Origin: DASPSM01 sp963800135
Lineage (GTDB): Bacteria > Planctomycetota > Planctomycetia > Planctomycetales > Planctomycetaceae
Length of the DNA: 64,000 nucleotides
Direction: 5' to 3'
Assembly: GCA_963800135.1 (NCBI GenBank)
Contig: CAWCZR010000011.1
Location: forward strand, 62,001-126,000
A model generated the notes under the pieces. It did no database searches and had not been told where the DNA came from. It worked only from the letters and a program-made list of their open reading frames with translations. A program made the position numbers and the translations under genes. Below, piece after piece: positions 56,832 to 64,000 of this stretch (its first letter is position 1; the number at the start of each line of letters is the position of its first letter).

Positions 56832-58115
56832 ATGACCAGCCAACACGACGTCTCGCGGCGTGACTTCGTCCGCAGCTCCGTGGCTGCGGCCGGCGCGGCG
56901 ACGATGGCGGCCCTGGCACCTGCCGCGGCAATCGGCGCCAACAACCGCATTCGCATGGGAGTGATCGGCGTCGGCGGGCAGGGGACCGGGCACGTTGCTG
57001 GTCTGGTCAAGCGAGCGAAGGCCGACAACGTCGAGGTCGTCGCCGTCTGCGACGTTTATCGTCGGCGAATCACGCGGGCCCAGTCGATCTCGAAGGCGGA
57101 AGGTTACAGCGACTATCGCAAAGTCCTCGAGCGTCCCGATATCGACGCCGTGCTCATCGCCACGCCCGACCACTGGCACGCGAAGATCGCCGGCGACGCG
57201 CTCGAGGCCGGCAAGCACGTCTACTGTGAAAAGCCGATGACGCACACCGTCGAGCAGGCGATCGAACTCCGCGACAAGGTCCGCCGTCATAAGAAAGTGT
57301 TGCAAGTCGGCCCCAATGCCACGGCGAGCGACGGCTATTGGCAGGCCCAGCGAGCGATCCGCGACGGGCGGATCGGCAAGGTGACCTGGGCTCAGGGCTG
57401 CTACAACCGCAACGAGCGAGTCTGCCTGTTCAACGTCCATCAGAAAATCGATCCGACAGCCGGTCCCGACAAGTCGGGCGAGGATCACATCGATTGGGAT
57501 ATGTGGCTCGGTTACAAGTGGGATCTCGCGCCGAAGATCGCCTGGAACCCCGAGCACTTCTTCCGCTTCCGCAAGTACTGGCCCTATAACGGCGGCGTCG
57601 CCACCGACCTCTTGTATCACAAGCTCGCGCCGTTGCTCTTGGCGATTGCCGGCCCCGACGGCGAGTATCCGTCGCGGGTCAACGCGTGCGGCGGGCTCTA
57701 CATCGAAAAGGACGGCCGCGACATCCCCGACACCTTCTTGATGACGGCCGACTACCCCAGCGAGTTTTCGATCTTTCTCGTGAGCACGCTGACCAACGAC
57801 GCCGGCATTCCCGACCGCGTCTACGGCAAATGGGGCACGATGGAGCTGGGTGGCGAGCCGCTGTTGCGCGTGAACGGCCCCTTCACTCCCGAGTTCAAAG
57901 CCAAGAACGACGGCAAAGCGGAGGCCCGTTTGCCGCTTGAGCCGCGGCGGGATCTCGTCGGCAATTTTCTCGACGTGATCCGCGGCAACGGCAAGCTCTG
58001 CTGCAACGCCGAACTGGGAGCGGCGACGATGGTGGCGATCAAGCTGGCCGTCGAATCGTACCGACAGAAGAAGACGATGCTGTGGGACCCCAAGGCCGAG
58101 CGCATCACGGCGTGA
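56832..58115 (+). CDS. Gfo/Idh/MocA family oxidoreductase with Tat signal
   Basis: A 427-residue NAD(P)-dependent oxidoreductase exported by the Tat pathway. The motif SRRDFVRSS is at residues 8-16, followed by an Ala-rich hydrophobic stretch. The Rossmann fold starts at MGVIGVGGQGTGHVAGL, and the catalytic-lysine motif EKPMTHTVEQA is near residue 138. The C-terminal domain contains the WNPEHFFRFRKYWPYNGGVATDLLYH block seen in planctomycete members. It oxidises or epimerises sugars outside the cytoplasm, probably using a bound cofactor carried with the folded protein. It follows the FAH gene by 86 bp. Confidence 0.93.
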   Translation: MTSQHDVSRRDFVRSSVAAAGAATMAALAPAAAIGANNRIRMGVIGVGGQGTGHVAGLVKRAKADNVEVVAVCDVYRRRITRAQSISKAEGYSDYRKVLERPDIDAVLIATPDHWHAKIAGDALEAGKHVYCEKPMTHTVEQAIELRDKVRRHKKVLQVGPNATASDGYWQAQRAIRDGRIGKVTWAQGCYNRNERVCLFNVHQKIDPTAGPDKSGEDHIDWDMWLGYKWDLAPKIAWNPEHFFRFRKYWPYNGGVATDLLYHKLAPLLLAIAGPDGEYPSRVNACGGLYIEKDGRDIPDTFLMTADYPSEFSIFLVSTLTNDAGIPDRVYGKWGTMELGGEPLLRVNGPFTPEFKAKNDGKAEARLPLEPRRDLVGNFLDVIRGNGKLCCNAELGAATMVAIKLAVESYRQKKTMLWDPKAERITA

Positions 58116-58215
58116 CTTGCGAGCTAAGGAGCCGCGCACGAAGTAAGCCGTTTTCGAGTTCCCACCGCGTTGGCGGACCGCTCAATTCCTTGTGCGGCTC
58201 TTGAATGCCGGCTGC

Positions 58216-59158
58216 TTATTTCCCTTGCGGCTTCGCGGGAACCTGTCTTTTGGGATTGGGCGGTTCGGGGACGCCCGCGAGGCGGTTGAATTCTGCACGG
58301 GAAATCGTGCGTTTCGAGCCATCTTGTTGGACAATATAAAGGCGAGTGGTCGCCGGGGACGTAGCGTTCGATGCATCATCGACCGGTGTGCCGGCAGGAA
58401 ATTCCTGGGAGAATACGGCTGGATCAAGCTTCTCGTTGATCGCGTAGCCGGTCACCTTGTACTCCTCAACTAGCGCGCCGATGATTTCACAACGCCACTC
58501 CGACGGTATCCAACCATACGTCGCGTCTTTTTGGTACTTGATTGAGCCATCCCAAGTGCGCAAGGGCGGATTCTTGATCGTCCAATGGACGACGACATCG
58601 TCGCGCGCAGGGCTGACCCAGTAGGTTTCCTGGGTGACGCCGCGGCGATCTCTTTCAAACTTGACGTAGTGACCGTTGTCGATATTGGCATTCTCATCGA
58701 CGAGATGGAATTGTTCTTTCCGCCAGTCAATCCACGGGGGTTGCGCGAAACGTGAAGTAGAGAGCCTCAAATCCGTCACGAGAGCTCGGCCGGTTGAGGA
58801 TGGGACTTCGAGAAATGAGACCGTAGGCCCGGCCGCGCTGAGGGGGACTTGCATCCCCCAATGGACCGGCGAAAAACATCGAAGTCGTCTTGCCGACCAT
58901 GACCGATCGGAAAACGACCCGCCGTCTATCGATTAACTTCGCCGACGGCGCCCTGAAACTCGGCGTGACGGAAAGGCACATGCGATCATCGCCGTCCATC
59001 CACAACTGCACGCCGAATATGTCGAAAGCCTGGTCTCGTTCGAAACGAGTTCGGGGATTGCTCGAAAGGTCCCAGGATCCTTTCCTGTACGTCGAACGAA
59101 AGTCCATGGTGAAGTGAAGTGAGTGGACGCGATCATGCCGCGCCTTCCGAAACGGCAT
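58216..59158 (-). pseudogene. decayed tandem copy of the secreted protein at 59204-60328
   Basis: Two frames (59158 to about 58740, then to 58216) align with the next upstream gene. Shared blocks include KARHDRV, WVSP, RDDVVVHWTI, GSIKYQKD (GSIRYQKD in the other copy), GWIPSEWRC and VFSQEFPAGTPV. The copy lacks the signal peptide and the first 30 or so residues of the mature protein; its homology begins at KARHDRV directly after its only ATG. The frame breaks around 58740 near a CCCCC run, between FTFRA and PPWIDWRKEQFHL. Truncation plus frameshift means it is probably not functional. It lies 45 bp downstream of the intact copy on the same strand. Confidence 0.75.
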
Positions 59159-59203
59159 TGCGGCTCCAGTCTCAAAGAATCGGGGCCGGCGGCGCGAAGT
59201 CTC

Positions 59204-60328
59204 TCAATTCCCGCCCGGTTTTGCCGGGGCCGGCTTTTTAGGTGGATTTTTGGAGGGCGTATCGTAAACGTTCGCGAGGCGCAAATATTCCTCCTGCGAA
59301 ATCGCGCGCTTCGAGCCGTCGGGTTCAATCATGTAGCGATGAATTTGCTTCGGGCGGATACCGTTCAATTGATCTTCGACGGGAGTGCCGGCTGGGAATC
59401 CTTGGGAGAACACCGCTGGTTCGATCGTCTCGTTGATGGCGTGGCTGGTCACCCTGTACTCGTAGAGCACCTCTCCCGGCGACTCGCAGCTCCACTCTGA
59501 TGGGATCCATCCGCAGGTGCCGTCTTTCTGGTACCGGATCGAACCGACCCAATCCCCGTGGGGTTGGCTTTCGATCGTCCAGTGAACCACGACATCATCC
59601 CGCATAGGACTGACCCAACATGCCTCGGTACGCTTCGGGTAGAAGCGGCCCGTCAACGCCACAACTCGTTGACACTTGACCGCGTGACCGTTTTCGACGG
59701 CCGAATTCTCGTCCACCAGATCGCAACGGTCTCTCAACCACGAAAGCGGTGAGGCTTGCGGGCGAAACGTCAGCAGAATCGCCTGGTAGGACGGATCCAG
59801 CATCCAGCGATCCACGGTCACGCTGGGAGCCAAAATCGCGTGCGGCCCAATGACGCTGGGCGGAGGATCGCCCGTCTCATAGATCGAGCCTGCCCAATAC
59901 AGCGACATCGTCTTCCCAACGATGACCTTTCGGCTGACCACCCGCCGTGTGTTGGTCGGCTTCGGATGCGGCACCTTGAAGTTCGGAGTGCCGACAAGGC
60001 ACACGTGATCGTCGCCATCGATCCAGAGCTGCGCACCGAATTGTTCGAACAACAGTTCGCGATCCAGGGAAGCGACCCGAGTGGTGAGCGGATTCTGCGA
60101 GCCTTTCCGGAACGTCGTCCGACAGTCCCACGTGATATGCACCGAGCGGACCCGATCGTGCCGGGCCTTCCAGTTGGCGAAAATCCGATCAAGCACGGCG
60201 GATTCGTGGACCGCTTGCGCCGGAGCCGGATCATCGGCTTGTGTCGGTGATCGGAAATCTGTAGCGGCCACAAGGAAGAAGAATGCCGTCACGAATGAGG
60301 CGAACCGTTGCAGCCAGCAAAATGGCAT
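59204..60328 (-). CDS. secreted protein of unknown function, intact copy of a tandem pair
   Basis: A 374-residue exported protein; I do not recognise a named family. The ATG at 60328 is chosen for GGGAGG upstream and the signal peptide that follows (RFASFVTAFFFLVAATDF). The mature protein contains RIFANWKARHDRVRSVHITW, a start seen in planctomycete proteins that resemble outer-membrane-lipoprotein carrier folds, so a lipoprotein-binding beta-sheet is possible. The C-terminal region ends in a Lys/Pro-rich tail. The downstream paralog at 58216-59158 is degraded. Transcribed alone from 60.3 kb. Confidence 0.8.
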   Translation of the reverse strand: MPFCWLQRFASFVTAFFFLVAATDFRSPTQADDPAPAQAVHESAVLDRIFANWKARHDRVRSVHITWDCRTTFRKGSQNPLTTRVASLDRELLFEQFGAQLWIDGDDHVCLVGTPNFKVPHPKPTNTRRVVSRKVIVGKTMSLYWAGSIYETGDPPPSVIGPHAILAPSVTVDRWMLDPSYQAILLTFRPQASPLSWLRDRCDLVDENSAVENGHAVKCQRVVALTGRFYPKRTEACWVSPMRDDVVVHWTIESQPHGDWVGSIRYQKDGTCGWIPSEWSCESPGEVLYEYRVTSHAINETIEPAVFSQGFPAGTPVEDQLNGIRPKQIHRYMIEPDGSKRAISQEEYLRLANVYDTPSKNPPKKPAPAKPGGN

Positions 60329-60453
60329 GGCGGCCTCCCAATCTTGGAGAATCGGGGCAGCGGCGGCACTAGGCATTGAGCGTATCGCCCGCAACAAGCG
60401 AGAGCCACGCAAAAGCAAAATCACCACTGGCTTCGTGCGGGCCGCTAAGCCGG

Positions 60454-61755
60454 CTACTCTTCCGTCGCGGCGTGTTGCGACTTGATCCACTTCTTGTATT
60501 CGTCGGACTTCACGAACTCGGCGTACGCGGGGACGGTGGTCAGGTCTTTGAATTTCATCTTGAATTTCGACTCGAGCGTCGAGAGCAGCTCGGCCGTCTT
60601 GGCGAATTTCCGATCTTTGAGCGACTGGCCGAGCAGAGAGAAGTAGGCGACCCTCAGCGTCGGCTCCGCGGCGATGGCGGCTTCGGTTGTTTTCCAGGCT
60701 TCGTCGGACTTGCCTTGTGATAACAGCAGGTTGGCCCGCAGCACGTTCAGATACGGGTCGCCTCCGACGGCCTTGTCGACGCGATTGACGCCCAACTGGG
60801 CCTGGCTGTAGGCCTTTCGCATCGCGTAGCCGTCGAGGGCGATCAGGTCGATCGACGCATCCTTCGGATAGAACTTCCGATAGTCGTCGATCGCCTGCAG
60901 GTATTCCTCGTTGCTGAGGATTGGGCCGAGCCGAGCCGAATGGCCAGGACTGTCTTCATCTTCTTCACCGAATCGGGCAGGCGCTTGTAGGTTTCGAGCA
61001 CCTGCCGATGCTCTTTCTCGTGGAACGAGTCGACCATCGCGGTGAACTCGGAGAAATTGGCGAGGAGGTCCCGCTCGGCAGGGGAGAGCTGGCCCAGCCC
61101 TCCTTTCACCCAGTTGCGGGCGAAGGGCAGGAACGATTCGCGGACGGCCTCTGACAGCATCTGCCCGGTGAGGAAGACGTAGCAGTCGACGGCCCGCACC
61201 AATCCGCTGTCGTCTGAGGCGAGCACAAAGTCGTGGTAGTTGAGGCCCCCCTCCTTGGTGATCATGCGAAACTCGGCCCGCCGCTGGCCGTCGACCAGCC
61301 GACTGTGCAGGAACTTGTAGTTACCCCCGCGGAGCACGCCCTCGCAAACTTGCCCCGTGAAACCGGTCGCCGAACGCGACGTCGATTTGGCCCCCTTGAC
61401 GAAGTCGGCCCGTTGCTTGTCCAGCTCGGGCGGTGCGTTGGGGTAGGCGGTCGCTTTGTCGAGCAGAGCGTCCCAGTCGATCAGTTCGTTGCAGGCGCTT
61501 AAGTCTCCCTTTCGCACGGCTTTCTCGAACAGAGCCGCCCACTGCCGCCCCTCCTCTTCGGTCGGCGCGGCCGGCGCGGCGGACGGTTTGTTGGCGGCAG
61601 CCTTCGCCGATGGCGGCGCTGTGTTGTCCGCTCGCCCCGATGGCGGCGCGGTGTCGGCAGCCCGCGCAGGCGGCCATCGGCATCAGCGAAAAGACAACGA
61701 ACGCAGCTGCGGCAAGACAAGCAGTCAAGCAAACACCACGCGAAATCCGGCGCAT
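60454..61755 (-). CDS. secreted TPR-like protein of unknown function (two frameshifts)
   Basis: The signal peptide starts at 61755 (MRRISRGVCLTACLAAAAFV). One extra base at 61668 separates it from the next frame, which reads ARAADTAPPSG and continues to GDLSACNELIDWDALLDKA. This second frame runs to about 60930, where three copies of GCCGA (60925-60939) shift the reading again. With one copy removed, the text flows from VLAIRLG to PILSNEEYLQAIDDYRKFYP and on to a C-terminal TPR-like region ending at 60454. The corrected protein has about 430 residues. It looks like a planctomycete periplasmic repeat protein with an N-terminal domain and helical C-terminal repeats. Function unknown. Confidence 0.75.
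60925..60939. repeat. three tandem copies of GCCGA that break a gene
   Basis: The 5-bp unit GCCGA occurs three times in a row inside the coding region of the secreted TPR-like protein. Two copies would keep the gene in frame and three do not. It may be slippage in the genome or an assembly error. Confidence 0.7.
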
Positions 61756-62000
61756 GAGTCCTGTTCCCCTGAGATGGCATCCCTCGGACGAAGCTCGAAG
61801 AGCCAACGATCTTACCGCCGCATCGCGACGGTTGCGACCAGATTTGTCCTGCGAATTTGAGTCACGCAGACCAACGAAAAGCAGCGTGCCGGTCAAATTT
61901 TGTTGGCCAGTGTTCCGAGCGAGTCTTTACGCGCCGCCGCCGACCCGGTGCTACAATGCGGACGTGAAGGACGTGGCGACCCGAATCGTGGAGTTCCCCC

Positions 62001-62267
62001 ATGGACGACGCAAAACTTGTCGAACTCTGTCGCGCGAACGACGGGATTGAGGCCGCCTTGATTCAGTCGGCGCTCGAGGATGCGGGCATCCGCGTTCGCG
62101 TCGAGGGCGACATGCTCCAGGGAGCCATGGGTGGCCGCCTGAGGATGGGATGGACAACCTTGCCCCGAATCATCGTGTTCGACAGCGACGCGGAACGGGC
62201 TCTCGCCATCCTCAATCAACTTCCCGGCAAAGCTCACGACACGGGCGGCGGCGTGCGAAGCCCCTGA
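62001..62267 (+). CDS. DUF2007 family small protein
   Basis: An 88-residue cytoplasmic protein of the DUF2007 (putative signal-transducing) family: LVELCRANDGIEAALIQSAL followed by DAGIRVRVEGD and WTTLPRIIVFDSDAERALAI. The fold resembles the PII-like or ACT-like group. Function unproven. It stands alone, 245 bp from the divergent secreted-protein gene. Confidence 0.88.
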   Translation: MDDAKLVELCRANDGIEAALIQSALEDAGIRVRVEGDMLQGAMGGRLRMGWTTLPRIIVFDSDAERALAILNQLPGKAHDTGGGVRSP

Positions 62268-62396
62268 ACAGCGGGGTCGCAACCGCCGAAGCCAATCCTG
62301 GTACTGGCGATCATTTCCTGAATCCTAAGACTTCGGGCGGATCGTGTACGAATTTCAACGACAGAGGCCCGAGACCTGCCGGCTTACAATCTCGGG

Positions 62397-62600
62397 ATGG
62401 GATTCGTCGTCAAGGTAGACTTTGCGACCGGGGATCGACGGTGGCTCACCAGCCCGCGCCGAGGAGGCGTCCCCGCTTTCGGCACCCGCGAAATCGCGCA
62501 GGTTTTCCGGACGGAGAGCGAATCGCAGGCCGCAATTGAAACCGTCCGGCAAAGCAGCCCGGGCGACGGCGTCACGTTCCGGGTCGAAGCAGCCGAGTGA
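62397..62600 (+). CDS. small hypothetical protein
   Basis: A 67-residue protein of unknown function. It begins MGFVVKVDFATGDRRWLTSP and shows an amphipathic pattern with a helical segment (TESESQAAIETVRQSS) and no membrane segment. GGGA precedes the ATG at 62397. It follows the DUF2007 gene by 130 bp. The compact beta-beta-alpha-like pattern supports a real gene, but confidence is limited by size. Confidence 0.6.
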   Translation: MGFVVKVDFATGDRRWLTSPRRGGVPAFGTREIAQVFRTESESQAAIETVRQSSPGDGVTFRVEAAE

Positions 62601-62693
62601 GCGGGCCGTCATTCTTGCGGACGGATCGGACGCACTCGGGCCAATTGCTATCGCCTACCAATGCGGCGAGTCGACGGGGCAGCCGGGCTGGCG

Positions 62694-62801
62694 CTAGGGA
62701 ATCCAGTACAAGGCGCAGGCCGCGAGGGCGACTGCGGCCAGCACAACGGCCCACGCAATCCATTCACGCGACGGTTTGTCCTGGGCTTTGTTTGGCGACA
62801 T
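62694..62801 (-). CDS. 35-residue single-span membrane microprotein
   Basis: A short reading frame of 35 codons from ATG 62801 to TAG 62694. It reads MSPNKAQDKPSREW, then a hydrophobic segment (IAWAVVLAAVALAACALYWI, about residues 15-34). The shape is a charged head plus one membrane helix. It lies near a second frame of exactly the same length and layout at 63013-63120. No homology can be asserted. Confidence 0.55.
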   Translation of the reverse strand: MSPNKAQDKPSREWIAWAVVLAAVALAACALYWIP

Positions 62802-62896
62802 GCGAACCGACCATTGTGGGCGTTTCTCCTACGCGACGCAACGTTGATTGGCGTACCGCATGGTCGTTGGGGTGTGATCACGGTTTCCCCGTTCGG

Positions 62897-62937
62897 CACA
62901 TCCACAACAACACCAAACACACGCTCGACCTGGATGC
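62897..62937. repeat. 41-bp inverted copy of part of the secreted protein gene at 63417-63935
   Basis: These 41 bases are the exact reverse complement of 63553-63593, which lie inside the coding region of a secreted protein on the minus strand. Read on the plus strand, the fragment gives HIHNNTKHTLDLDA, as in the intact gene. The surroundings on either side are not similar. It is a gene fragment in opposite orientation, with no mobile element visible. Confidence 0.85.
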
Positions 62938-63012
62938 GCTTCCGGTTTCGATGGGATCTCGTTGCTTCGGTTCGTCGCTCATGCTGTCACACTTCGCGAT
63001 GGGTAATGGGTC

Positions 63013-63120
63013 TCAGTGTATCGCCGCTCTGAAGGCGATGAGCAAGAGCGCGCCAACTAGGGACACGATGATGACGACGATGAGCGTAAGAAAAACCAAG
63101 CGGCCAGGCTTGTCGCTCAT
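63013..63120 (-). CDS. 35-residue single-span membrane microprotein, second copy type
   Basis: A 35-codon frame from ATG 63120 to TGA 63013: MSDKPGRLVF, then a strongly hydrophobic segment (LTLIVVIIVSLVGALLLIAF) and RAAIH. It starts 4 bp after the stop of the 60-residue gene at 63125-63307, so the two are probably cotranscribed and coupled. The layout (Met-Ser, short polar head, one helix) mirrors the frame at 62694-62801, but the residues differ. Confidence 0.6.
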   Translation of the reverse strand: MSDKPGRLVFLTLIVVIIVSLVGALLLIAFRAAIH

Positions 63121-63124
63121 GGCG

Positions 63125-63307
63125 TCATTCTTGCCTGAGGAGCTTTCGCGCAGCTGCGATCGCACGCTGAAACTCCGCACGATCTTGCTCCGCCTTAATG
63201 CGTTCAGCCTCTTCGCGGCTCAAGTGACGTCCTGGCCCGCATCGTGCCCGGATGCGATCAATTTCGTCCGGTTCAGAATGCTCGTCTTTAGAGGAGTCGT
63301 CGCTCAT
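63125..63307 (-). CDS. 60-residue charged small protein
   Basis: A 60-residue, highly charged protein: MSDDSSKDEHSEPDE, then a predicted long helix (SREEAERIKAEQDRAEFQRA). The acidic start and basic helix suggest a soluble, possibly nucleic-acid- or membrane-surface-binding protein. No family recognised. It is followed 4 bp later by the 35-residue membrane microprotein. Confidence 0.6.
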   Translation of the reverse strand: MSDDSSKDEHSEPDEIDRIRARCGPGRHLSREEAERIKAEQDRAEFQRAIAAARKLLRQE

Positions 63308-63416
63308 GCGGTCATTCTAGCGGCGGATTGGGCGCAAAGCATAACTGCCCCGCGGCGGTTTTGGTCTGTCGCGCAGCTCATGCGGGCTACGTCGACGGTG
63401 TGCACGATGGGTTGGG

Positions 63417-63935
63417 TCATTTGGCGATTCGGATGTTGCGCAGTACGAGTTGGAGGATGGGATGCGGCCATGTCTCGAAGTGGGAAAGACCGGCCCGGAC
63501 GGGAAGAATGGATGTCTCGGCGACTCCCTTATGGTCGGGGACGGTCATCAGTGCATCCAGGTCGAGCGTGTGTTTGGTGTTGTTGTGGATGTGGAGCATC
63601 ATGTAGGCCGTGCCGTCGGGCTGAACCTGCTGAGTCAACTTGAGCGACAGGTCCGCTTTCTTCAGGTCCTTCTGGTATTTGACGTTCCGAACTGAGTTGT
63701 TCTGGATGTCGAGTGTGAGGCCAAACTCGTCGCCCTTGAAGAGATAGACGTTGTCCCTGTGGACGTAAGGAATCTTGCCGATCTTCTGTTCGTAGAAGTG
63801 CTCCTTGTCCACGTGAAGCTTCAGGGTAAACGGCTCGCGGAAAACGTCGCCGTCGTCTGGTGTCTTTGGCTCGTCTGCCGCATGAGTGAGTGCAGCCAAG
63901 GCGAGGACGGCGAGTGCAGCGAGCAGTTTTGTCAT
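63417..63935 (-). CDS. secreted protein of unknown function
   Basis: A 172-residue exported protein. The ATG at 63935 is chosen because a clear signal peptide follows (TKLLAALAVLALAALTHA, cleavage before DEP). Mature sequence is beta-rich with HRDNVYLFKGDEFGLTLDIQ and MMLHIHNNTKHTLDLDALMT, resembling an immunoglobulin-like or DUF-type domain; no family is named with confidence. A 41-bp piece of its coding sequence recurs inverted at 62897-62937. It is the last gene before the window edge. Confidence 0.82.
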   Translation of the reverse strand: MTKLLAALAVLALAALTHAADEPKTPDDGDVFREPFTLKLHVDKEHFYEQKIGKIPYVHRDNVYLFKGDEFGLTLDIQNNSVRNVKYQKDLKKADLSLKLTQQVQPDGTAYMMLHIHNNTKHTLDLDALMTVPDHKGVAETSILPVRAGLSHFETWPHPILQLVLRNIRIAK

Positions 63936-64000
63936 CTTGAGATCTCGACGACGCGAGGGGAGTGTCCGTGTTTGAATCACGGTTTTGAGCGATTGGCTCG

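Noticed and set aside
58125..58202. GAGCCGC/GCGGCTC inverted repeat as a terminator between convergent genes
   Set aside because: The loop is over 50 bases long, the arms are interrupted and no T-run follows.
62597..63643. A 348-codon open frame on the plus strand spanning the microprotein region
   Set aside because: Its predicted sequence is low-complexity and contains the inverted 41-bp gene fragment; the opposite strand has small frames with better start context and membrane-helix patterns.
1..64000. CRISPR array, tRNA, rRNA, transposase or phage genes
   Set aside because: No regularly spaced repeats, no cloverleaf or rRNA-like sequence and no mobile-element protein were recognised by reading; the short repeats listed are too few or irregular.

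Overview
The window is high-GC DNA from a member of the Planctomycetota, most likely Pirellulales. The evidence is the mix of families: a PSD1-type cytochrome/DUF1549/DUF1553 protein followed by a DUF1501 Tat protein, a BBP7-type outer-membrane barrel, ThuA and Gfo/Idh/MocA proteins with export signals, an M1 peptidase joined to an outer-membrane barrel, and many small secreted proteins of unknown function. I see no rRNA, tRNA, CRISPR array, transposase or prophage gene. This looks like ordinary chromosome.

Layout. 1-4.3 kb (+): PSD1/DUF1501 pair and a small secreted protein. 4.3-6.8 kb (-): HtrA-like protease, then a SpoIIE-type phosphatase. 7-10.5 kb: small secreted protein, BBP7 barrel, ThuA protein. 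10.8-16.7 kb (-): three secreted proteins, namely a CocE-type hydrolase, a small unknown and a large regulatory-like repeat protein. 16.9-18.9 kb (+): BNR-repeat protein and lipase. 19-24 kb (+): a TetR-controlled ABC exporter cassette (regulator, two paralogous FtsX-like permeases, ATPase, HlyD adaptor) with a recognisable promoter, a candidate operator and a terminator. 24.2-30.8 kb (+): a lipoprotein, then a P1B-type metal ATPase fused in one reading frame to an HflK-like SPFH domain, followed by separate HflC-like and HflK-like proteins. 30.9-34.7 kb (+): SLBB protein, DUF456 protein, Kef-type antiporter. 34.7-37.9 kb (-): M1 peptidase-barrel fusion. 38.5-44.9 kb: lipoprotein, esterase, RecG, penicillin acylase. 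44.9-50.4 kb (+): two nucleotidyltransferases for sugar activation, RuvX, ECF-like sigma factor, anti-sigma factor and a DUF3106-like protein. 50.4-53.7 kb (-): ferrous iron uptake (two FeoA, FeoB, a Cys-rich partner) behind a Fur-box-like palindrome. 53.8-58.1 kb (+): TPR membrane protein, RluA pseudouridine synthase, FAH hydrolase, Gfo/Idh/MocA oxidoreductase. 58.2-64 kb: a tandem gene pair with one decayed copy, several small proteins, and two 35-residue single-membrane-span proteins.

The strongest candidate for an undescribed system is 25.0-30.8 kb. A metal-pump/SPFH fusion is followed 23 bp downstream by HflC, whose gene overlaps HflK by 4 nt, which suggests a metal transporter physically built into a stomatin/prohibitin-type membrane scaffold. 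The peptidase-barrel fusion at 34.7-37.9 kb is the second.

Caution on sequence quality. At least ten genes need single-base or few-base corrections to read through, including the normally intact feoB. These are most simply errors in a draft assembly, although some (58.2-59.2 kb) are accompanied by truncation and look like true decay. Frameshifted genes are given as one feature with the shift position stated.
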